Positions 6,411 through 10,479 of a DNA stretch of 10,479 nt are shown piece after piece. The translations under genes and the position numbers were made by a program. Location of the stretch: positions 1 to 10,479 of the forward strand of contig JBDRIW010000007.1 of assembly GCA_043815465.1 (NCBI GenBank). The letters run 5' to 3'. Position 1 is the stretch's first letter. Each line of letters begins with the position of its first letter. The notes beneath the pieces are model-generated. The model saw only the letters and a program-made list of their open reading frames with translations, made no database searches and was not told the DNA's origin. Source of the DNA: JBAZFF01 sp043815465 (GTDB lineage Bacteria; Patescibacteriota; Minisyncoccia; Minisyncoccales; RBG-13-42-11).

Positions 6411-8343
6411 CAAATTCTTCAATTGGAAGACTTAATAAAGCTTGTTCCATGAATCTATGGAAAATTGCCCCCGCAACTGTTACGGAGGGTTTTTTTAACA
6501 TAGATTCATTGTTATTATTCCCAACCCATACTCCAGCCACGATCGAAGGAGTATATCCTATTGCCCAAGTATCTCTATAGTCTTGAGTGGTTCCTGTTTT
6601 AGCAGCTACTTGGTATCCTGGAAAATAGAGAGTAGAATTATATCCAAACATTGGCGCTCTAGCATTGTTATCTGAAAGAATATCATTTAATAATTTAGTG
6701 ATATTGCTAGATAAAACTCTTTTGGGAGTTTTATTATTTTCTTCAATAATATTTCCAGAACTATCTTCTATTTTTAAAATTGAAGATGGCTGTACTTTTG
6801 TTCCGTTTGTAGCAAAAACTCCGTAGGCTGAAACCATTTCTATTAACTTTACCTCCCATCCTCCCAAAACAATAGAGGGACCATAGGGAGGATTTAATGT
6901 TGAAATTCCTAAGTCTTTAGCAGTTTTTACGGATTCATCTATCCCGGCTAAATCAATCAAAACTTTTACAGATGGAACATTTAGAGATTGAGCTAAGGCG
7001 CTTCTCAAGGTTACTTCTCCCCTGAATAAATCATCATAATTTTTAGGAATATATTCTTCTTCTCCCCAGATACCAAAATTAGTTTCCTCATCTATCACTG
7101 CAGTTTCGTCATCAAAGCCATTTTTAAAAGCAGTGATATAAACGAATGGTTTAAAGGAAGAGCCAGGTTGTCTTCCTGGATTTCCCTTGGTTCCCGTTAC
7201 GACATTAAATTTAGGGTCAAACAGGCAATCAACGCCAGAAATGCAATTTTTAGGATAAGGGTCTGCGTAATAGTCTCCATTACCAACTACCATCGCTAAA
7301 ACCTCCCCTGTTTTCGGGTCTAAGGCCACTAGCCCTTCATTATAAGCATGATAGGCCTTATTCCTCTCAAAACCTTCTCTAGCTGCTGTTTCCGCGTATT
7401 CTTGAAATGTCCAGTCTAAGGTTGTATATATTTTTAAACCATTCTTTTTTAAAAAATCTTCGCTATATTTTTCTTCTAATTGTTGTTTAACCCATAAAGT
7501 AAAATAGGGAGCTTTTATCTTGACAGGATTATCATTAAATATAATTTCTTTTTCTTTAGCCTCTTTATATTCTTCCTCACTTATATATCCTTCATTTTCC
7601 ATTCTACTTAAAACATAATCTTTCCTTGATAATAAAATATCTTTATTTGGTCCGTATGGAGATAAACGACTTGGTCCCTGAATTAGAGCAGCTAAAATAG
7701 CTGACTCTTCAATAGATAAGTCAGCAGCTTTTTTTTGAAAATAACTTTGAGAAGCAGCTTCTACCCCATAAGAATTAGAACCAAAAGGAATTTGGTTTAA
7801 ATACCATTCTAATATTTGGTCTTTAGAATATCTTCTATCTAATTCTAAGGCCAAGAGTATTTCTTTAAATTTTCTCTCAAATGTTTTTTCTAAAGAAAAG
7901 AAAGTAGATCTTATTAGCTGTTGATTTAAAGTTGATCCTCCATAAGTTGCGCTTCTAAGTTGAAAATTTATTAAAACAGATCTTAATATTCCCTTAAGGT
8001 CTATTCCAAAATGATTATAAAATCCTGAATCCTCTGTAGCTATAATTGCGTTTTTTAAATGTTCAGATATTTCCGAAAGAGGAATGATTGTCCTCTTCTC
8101 TTCTCCATAGATTTCATAAAGCAAAACATCTCCAGTTCGGTCAAATATTTTAGTAGATTGAATGAATTGTTTTTCTGTAAATTTTTCTGGCCTTGGAAGA
8201 TCTTTAGCTATTACGATAAAAATGATAGTTCCTATAATTAAAAAAAATAAAAAGCTTAGACCCGCAAGTTTTGTAATAAAAAAGAAGACATTTTTCTTTT
8301 TGTCTCTTTGAAATATCTTTAAATAGTTTTTTCTTTGAGGCAT
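6379..8343 (-). CDS. mrcA: Class A penicillin-binding protein (PBP1A-type transglycosylase/transpeptidase)
   Basis: Bifunctional peptidoglycan synthase of 654 residues. A lysine-rich cytoplasmic start is followed by one membrane anchor (about 22-46). The GT51 glycosyltransferase domain (about 70-245) has ATEDSGFYNHFGID with catalytic Glu104, GGSTLNQQLIRS (135-146) and YLNQIPFGSNSYGVEAAS (181-198); it polymerises lipid II. The transpeptidase domain (about 330-610) has SSFK (395-398, nucleophile Ser395), SLN (453-455) and KTGTT (582-586), so all penicillin-binding motifs are intact. The short C-terminus has no extra domain. The symbol is by analogy with the PBP1A family (ponA would fit as well). 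It is convergent with dnaN (8-base overlap) and divergent from tyrS. The predicted transcription start coincides with the ATG, and there is no Shine-Dalgarno sequence. Confidence 0.95.
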   Translation of the reverse strand: MPQRKNYLKIFQRDKKKNVFFFITKLAGLSFLFFLIIGTIIFIVIAKDLPRPEKFTEKQFIQSTKIFDRTGDVLLYEIYGEEKRTIIPLSEISEHLKNAIIATEDSGFYNHFGIDLKGILRSVLINFQLRSATYGGSTLNQQLIRSTFFSLEKTFERKFKEILLALELDRRYSKDQILEWYLNQIPFGSNSYGVEAASQSYFQKKAADLSIEESAILAALIQGPSRLSPYGPNKDILLSRKDYVLSRMENEGYISEEEYKEAKEKEIIFNDNPVKIKAPYFTLWVKQQLEEKYSEDFLKKNGLKIYTTLDWTFQEYAETAAREGFERNKAYHAYNEGLVALDPKTGEVLAMVVGNGDYYADPYPKNCISGVDCLFDPKFNVVTGTKGNPGRQPGSSFKPFVYITAFKNGFDDETAVIDEETNFGIWGEEEYIPKNYDDLFRGEVTLRSALAQSLNVPSVKVLIDLAGIDESVKTAKDLGISTLNPPYGPSIVLGGWEVKLIEMVSAYGVFATNGTKVQPSSILKIEDSSGNIIEENNKTPKRVLSSNITKLLNDILSDNNARAPMFGYNSTLYFPGYQVAAKTGTTQDYRDTWAIGYTPSIVAGVWVGNNNNESMLKKPSVTVAGAIFHRFMEQALLSLPIEEFEKPIKKETSN

Positions 8344-8349
8344 ATTTTA

Positions 8350-8378
8350 ATTTTACTAGAGAATAGGTTAATTGGCAA
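8350..8378 (-). promoter_or_regulatory. Candidate promoter of the PBP gene
   Basis: Minus-strand -35 TTGCCA (8378-8373), 17-base spacer, -10 TAAAAT (8355-8350). The expected start, about 7 bases downstream, falls at 8343, the A of the ATG, which suggests a leaderless or nearly leaderless mRNA. A second TAAAAT (8349-8344) directly abuts the start codon. Confidence 0.6.
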
Positions 8379-8400
8379 TTTAAAAGGTTTCTGATAAAAT
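8372..8400 (+). promoter_or_regulatory. Candidate tyrS promoter
   Basis: -35 TTGGCA (8372-8377), 17-base spacer, -10 TAAAAT (8395-8400) with an extended TGA immediately before it. The expected start is near 8407, giving a leader of about 15 bases without a Shine-Dalgarno sequence, and too short for a T-box. The -35 overlaps that of the divergent PBP promoter within the 11-base inverted repeat AATTGGCAATT (8370-8380). Confidence 0.65.
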
Positions 8401-8421
8401 AACTTAATTAACTTAAAATAT

Positions 8422-9621
8422 ATGACAAAAAATGATAATTCAGAAAAAATAGACAAAGCCTTAACAAAGAGAGTTGAGCAGATTTTGCCTGATAAAATAG
8501 GGTTGAAGAATTTAATGCAGAAAAGAAAGATAAGAGTATATTTGGGAATAGATCCTACTGGAAGAAGGCTTCATTTAGGGCATGTAATACCATTAAAAAA
8601 ATTGCAGGATTTTGCCGACTTAGGACACGAAGTTATCTTAGTCGTTGGAACAGGGACTGTTTTAGCCGGAGACCCTTCTCAAAGAGATGCTGCTAGACCT
8701 AAAATTTTAGAAAAAGAAATAAAGGAAAATATTAAAAATTGGAAAAAGCAGGTTGGAAATATTTTAAACTTCTCTAAGGTAAAGATTAAATATAATGGCG
8801 ATTGGCTATTAAAGCTTCGGCTAAAAGAGGTCATAGATATAGCTTCAAACATATCTGCGTCTAGGTTATTCCAGAGAGATATGTTCAAAAAAAGATTAGA
8901 AGCTGGAAACGTTGTTTGGATGCACGAAGTTTTATATCCTATCTTACAAGGATACGATTCTGTTTTTATGGACATTGATTTAGAAATTGGAGGGAGTGAT
9001 CAAGTTTTTAATATGTTAGTAGGAAGAGAGCTCCAACAGAAAATGAGAAAAAAAGAAAAGTTTGTTTTAACTTGTCCTATGATATTGGGAACAGATGGAA
9101 AAACTATGAGTAAAAGTTCCGGAAACTGTATATGGATAGATGATTCTCCTAAAGAAAAGTTTGGAAAGGTAATGTCTATATCAGATAAATTAATAATTCC
9201 TTATTTAGAAACATTAACAGATTTAGATTCTGAAAAAGTAAAACAATATAAAGAAGATTTGGATTCTAATAAATTAAATCCTAAGGATGTTAAAAAAGAG
9301 TTAGCTTTTGAAATAGTCAAAACTTATAATTCTTTAAAAGAAGCAAAAATAGCTAAAGAAGAATTTGAAAAAATATTTGAAGAAAAAAAACTTCCTTCTA
9401 TTATTAAAGAGTTTACTCTTTCTGGAAAAATAAATATTTTAGATTTATTAATAAAAACAGAATTAACTTCTTCTAAATCAGAAGCTAAAAGATTAGTTGT
9501 TCAAAAAGGGGTAAGGATTAATGAGGTTATCTGGGATGATTGGAAAAAAGATGTAGACGTGAAAAAGGGAATGGTAATAAGTGTAGGAAAAAGAAACTTT
9601 GCAAAAATAAAATATATTTAA
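8422..9621 (+). CDS. tyrS: Tyrosyl-tRNA synthetase
   Basis: Class I aminoacyl-tRNA synthetase that charges tRNA-Tyr with tyrosine in the cytoplasm; 399 residues, a normal length. The Rossmann catalytic domain opens with YLGIDPTGRRLHLGH (40-54), where HLGH (51-54) is the HIGH motif. GTGTVLAGDPSQR (76-88) follows, then YPILQGYDSVFMDIDLEIGGSDQVFNMLVGRELQ (172-205), the tyrosine-recognition region that separates it from tryptophanyl enzymes. The KMSKS loop is DGKTMSKSSGN (225-235). An anticodon-binding helical part follows, and a C-terminal S4 RNA-binding domain is at about 338-390 (LLIKTELTSSKSEAKRLVVQ region). It is transcribed from its own promoter divergently from the PBP gene and ends just before a hairpin terminator. 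Confidence 0.97.
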   Translation: MTKNDNSEKIDKALTKRVEQILPDKIGLKNLMQKRKIRVYLGIDPTGRRLHLGHVIPLKKLQDFADLGHEVILVVGTGTVLAGDPSQRDAARPKILEKEIKENIKNWKKQVGNILNFSKVKIKYNGDWLLKLRLKEVIDIASNISASRLFQRDMFKKRLEAGNVVWMHEVLYPILQGYDSVFMDIDLEIGGSDQVFNMLVGRELQQKMRKKEKFVLTCPMILGTDGKTMSKSSGNCIWIDDSPKEKFGKVMSISDKLIIPYLETLTDLDSEKVKQYKEDLDSNKLNPKDVKKELAFEIVKTYNSLKEAKIAKEEFEKIFEEKKLPSIIKEFTLSGKINILDLLIKTELTSSKSEAKRLVVQKGVRINEVIWDDWKKDVDVKKGMVISVGKRNFAKIKYI

Positions 9622-9630
9622 GAAAAAGAA

Positions 9631-9655
9631 AAAACCCCTTTTTGCGGGGGCTTTT
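9631..9655. terminator. Bidirectional intrinsic terminator between tyrS and the acidic repeat gene
   Basis: CCCC (9635-9638) pairs with GGGG (within 9646-9650), flanked by A-rich sequence on the left and CTTTTCTTTC on the right. On the plus strand it ends tyrS; on the minus strand the hairpin is followed by TTTTTTCTTTTTC, an even better T-tract, and should end the convergent acidic-repeat gene, whose stop is at 9672. Confidence 0.8.
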
Positions 9656-9671
9656 CTTTCATTGAATAACT

Positions 9672-9881
9672 TTATTCGTCTGAAGGAGTTTCTTCTTCTG
9701 AAGGAGTTTCCTCTTTTGAAGGAGTTTCTTCTGAAGGAGTTTCTTCTGAAGGAGTTTCTTCTTCTGAAGGAGTTTCTTCATCCTGATTTGTAGTTTCAGT
9801 TTCCTCTGAAGGAGTTTCCTCTGAAGGAGTTTCTTCTTCGTCATCACTAACAAAAGGATGTATAGTCTTATCTTTAATCAT
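9672..9881 (-). CDS. Small acidic Thr-Pro-Ser-Glu repeat protein, unknown function
   Basis: A 69-residue protein of low complexity. Residues 1-17 (MIKDKTIHPFVSDDEEE) are unique; the rest is eight TPS units joined by two or three acidic residues (TPSEE, TPSEEE, TPSKEE, ending TPSDE), broken once by TETTNQDEE. It should be highly negatively charged and disordered, with no signal peptide, membrane segment or cysteine. I do not recognise a function. Similar Glu/Pro/Thr-rich small proteins are, to my knowledge, common in CPR genomes. Support for it being a real gene: a consensus promoter upstream, a terminator 17 bases downstream, and a normal start and stop. A second open frame on the same strand (9659-9853, Leu-Gln-Lys repeats) is a by-product of the repeats. 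Transcript function without translation cannot be excluded. Confidence 0.65.
   Translation of the reverse strand: MIKDKTIHPFVSDDEEETPSEETPSEETETTNQDEETPSEEETPSEETPSEETPSKEETPSEEETPSDE
9682..9840. repeat. Eight-copy 15/18-bp tandem repeat within the acidic gene
   Basis: GAAGGAGTTTC on the plus strand occurs eight times, starting near 9682, 9700, 9718, 9733, 9748, 9766, 9808 and 9823. Steps are 15 or 18 bases except for one longer, degenerate step (9766 to 9808). Each copy encodes Glu-Thr-Pro-Ser-type residues on the minus strand, always with the same codons ACT CCT TCA. Multiples of three keep the frame, consistent with expansion by slippage or unequal recombination. Confidence 0.85.
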
Positions 9882-9988
9882 GTTTATTTTTACTTTCTTA
9901 AACTGCGTTACTCCGCCTCAAGCGGAGCTATTGGATATCGACCTTTTCCGAATAGACGGTATTAATGGGTGTCTATCCGATTGGTTCT
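9882..9988 (-). ncRNA. Candidate structured leader RNA upstream of the acidic repeat gene
   Basis: Between the predicted transcription start (about 9988) and the ATG at 9881 lies a roughly 107-base untranslated stretch in a genome where other leaders look about 0-15 bases long. Read as minus-strand RNA it can form a 10-bp hairpin, UCGGAUAGAC (9980-9971) with GUCUAUUCGG (9957-9948), around a 13-base loop. A second hairpin is CUCCGC/GCGGAG (9927-9922, 9916-9911) with loop UUGAG, extendable by one G-U pair to seven pairs. Both stems gain G-U pairs only in the minus-strand transcript, which favours an RNA read in that direction. It could be a cis-regulatory leader or an independent small RNA. I do not match it to a known RNA family. 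Confidence 0.45.
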
Positions 9989-9994
9989 ATCCCT

Positions 9995-10022
9995 ATTATA
10001 TTCATATTTTAAGTCTTGTCAA
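9995..10022 (-). promoter_or_regulatory. Consensus sigma-70-type promoter for the leader/acidic-repeat unit
   Basis: Minus-strand -35 TTGACA (10022-10017) and -10 TATAAT (10000-9995), both perfect consensus, with a 16-base spacer. This is the strongest promoter seen in the window, and it begins only four bases after the stop of the upstream 103-residue gene. Confidence 0.8.
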
Positions 10023-10025
10023 CCC

Positions 10026-10337
10026 TTAGACCTCCTCTACCTTAAATTCCTTCTTTTTTTGGTTCCAGCCCCATATCTCTATATCAACGGTAACCTTACG
10101 GGGGATTTTATTCTCATCTATAAATCCTCTTATTTTTTTCCTTCGAGAAGAAATATTAGGATAGGTAGTCAGCTGTAAAAATTTGATTTCGGTTGTTTTT
10201 TTCTTCCAACAGACTAAATCAAACACCCCAAAGATGTCGTTCTGTTTAAATTTAACTTTAGCTGGGTACCAATAAACAAAACCTGTCTTTTCTAGTATTT
10301 CTACAGCCTTTTTTCTAATAAATTGCTCAGCTGGCAT
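10026..10337 (-). CDS. Small protein with possible PD-(D/E)XK nuclease fold, hypothetical
   Basis: A 103-residue protein. An N-terminal helix (about 3-19) is followed by WYPAKVKFKQNDIFGVFDLVCW (23-44) and TEIKFLQLTTYPN (49-61). This order (Asp34 in NDIFG, Asp40 in FDLV, then Glu50-Ile-Lys52 nine residues on) resembles the alpha-beta core of PD-(D/E)XK nucleases such as restriction and Holliday-junction-type enzymes. The ...FLQLTT tail of the strand and the later SSRRKKI and VDIEIWGW segments resemble small nuclease-like proteins of phages and CPR bacteria that I recall only as hypothetical. Catalysis is not proven. Its start overlaps by 11 bases the end of an HNH endonuclease gene, so the two are probably cotranscribed and perhaps linked in DNA cleavage or repair. 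Confidence 0.6.
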   Translation of the reverse strand: MPAEQFIRKKAVEILEKTGFVYWYPAKVKFKQNDIFGVFDLVCWKKKTTEIKFLQLTTYPNISSRRKKIRGFIDENKIPRKVTVDIEIWGWNQKKKEFKVEEV

Positions 10338-10479
10338 AATGATTATTTTTGCTTAGATTTTTATATTTTTCTAATGGTTGTAAATTATTCAAGGACCAGC
10401 ATTTTTTAAAATCTTCTGGGCTAGAATTAAACCAAGATTTTGGTCTCTTGTGATCTATGTGCCAGTATTCTCCAAAATT
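10327..10479 (-). CDS. HNH endonuclease, C-terminal part only (5' end beyond window)
   Basis: The minus-strand frame from the window edge encodes 50 residues ending in TGA. It contains EYWHIDHKRPKSWF (residues 4-17 of the fragment), then DFKKCWSLNNLQPLEKYKNLSK (23-44). The HIDH core, the asparagines of NNLQPL and the final NLSK are the pattern of the metal-dependent HNH (beta-beta-alpha) nuclease domain, as found in phage and bacterial homing or restriction-type enzymes. The upstream part, with any zinc-binding cysteines or other domains, lies outside the window, so its full role is unknown. It overlaps the start of the following small gene by 11 bases (10327-10337). Confidence 0.8.
   Translation of the reverse strand, partial: NFGEYWHIDHKRPKSWFNSSPEDFKKCWSLNNLQPLEKYKNLSKNNHYAS

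Noticed and set aside
8059..8241. 60-codon plus-strand open frame
   Set aside because: Antisense to the N-terminal coding part of the PBP gene; no family features.
8679..8975. 98-codon minus-strand open frame
   Set aside because: Antisense to the catalytic domain of tyrS; no independent support.
9682..9840. CRISPR array
   Set aside because: Repeats are only 15-18 bp, contiguous without unique spacers, and code for a regular amino-acid repeat.
9659..9853. Leu-Gln-Lys repeat open frame of 64 codons
   Set aside because: Alternate frame of the repeat; it runs into the terminator region, and its start lies inside the acidic gene.
9983..9993. tRNA T-arm-like GGTTCTATCCC on the plus strand
   Set aside because: No matching 5-bp stem, anticodon arm or acceptor stem around it.
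9969..10178. 69-codon plus-strand open frame
   Set aside because: Overlaps the consensus minus-strand promoter and the nuclease-like gene; hydrophobic product from AT-rich antisense.

Overview
The window is AT-rich and very compact. It carries the chromosomal replication-origin neighbourhood of a bacterium, most likely a member of the Candidate Phyla Radiation (Patescibacteria). This placement is inference from gene content: a reduced rpmH-rnpA-yidD-yidC-jag block with tiny spacers and a short Jag lacking its N-terminal domain; a VirB4/TraC-like ATPase beside it; and a small acidic repeat protein and nuclease-like genes of a kind often seen in these genomes. TGA is used as a stop (rnpA, the HNH fragment), so this is not a recoded code-25 lineage (Gracilibacteria/Absconditabacteria). 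None of the ten gene starts inside the window has a convincing, well-placed Shine-Dalgarno sequence.

Left part (1-3499): the 3' part of a VirB4/TraC-type ATPase gene (plus strand, cut by the window edge) converges on the minus-strand block rpmH, rnpA, yidD, yidC, jag. These five genes overlap or are 1-15 bases apart, read like one operon for ribosome, tRNA-processing and membrane-insertion functions, and appear to end at an intrinsic terminator inside the ATPase gene's 3' coding end.

Centre (3500-6386): the rpmH-dnaA intergenic region is the probable origin, with three DnaA-box-like 9-mers spaced exactly 11 bp apart. dnaA and dnaN follow on the plus strand, separated by 112 bases that carry further DnaA-box-like sites and a candidate dnaN promoter.

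Right-centre (6379-9655): a class A penicillin-binding protein gene (minus) converges on dnaN with an 8-base overlap. It is divergent from tyrS (plus), and the two promoters share overlapping -35 hexamers. tyrS ends at a hairpin terminator that also serves the next minus-strand gene.

Right end (9634-10479): a self-contained minus-strand unit has a consensus sigma-70 promoter, a roughly 107-base leader with two stable predicted hairpins, a 69-residue acidic Thr-Pro-Ser-Glu repeat protein and a terminator. Upstream lie a 103-residue protein with a possible PD-(D/E)XK nuclease core and, overlapping its start, the C-terminal end of an HNH endonuclease cut by the window edge. No rRNA, tRNA, CRISPR array or insertion sequence was seen.
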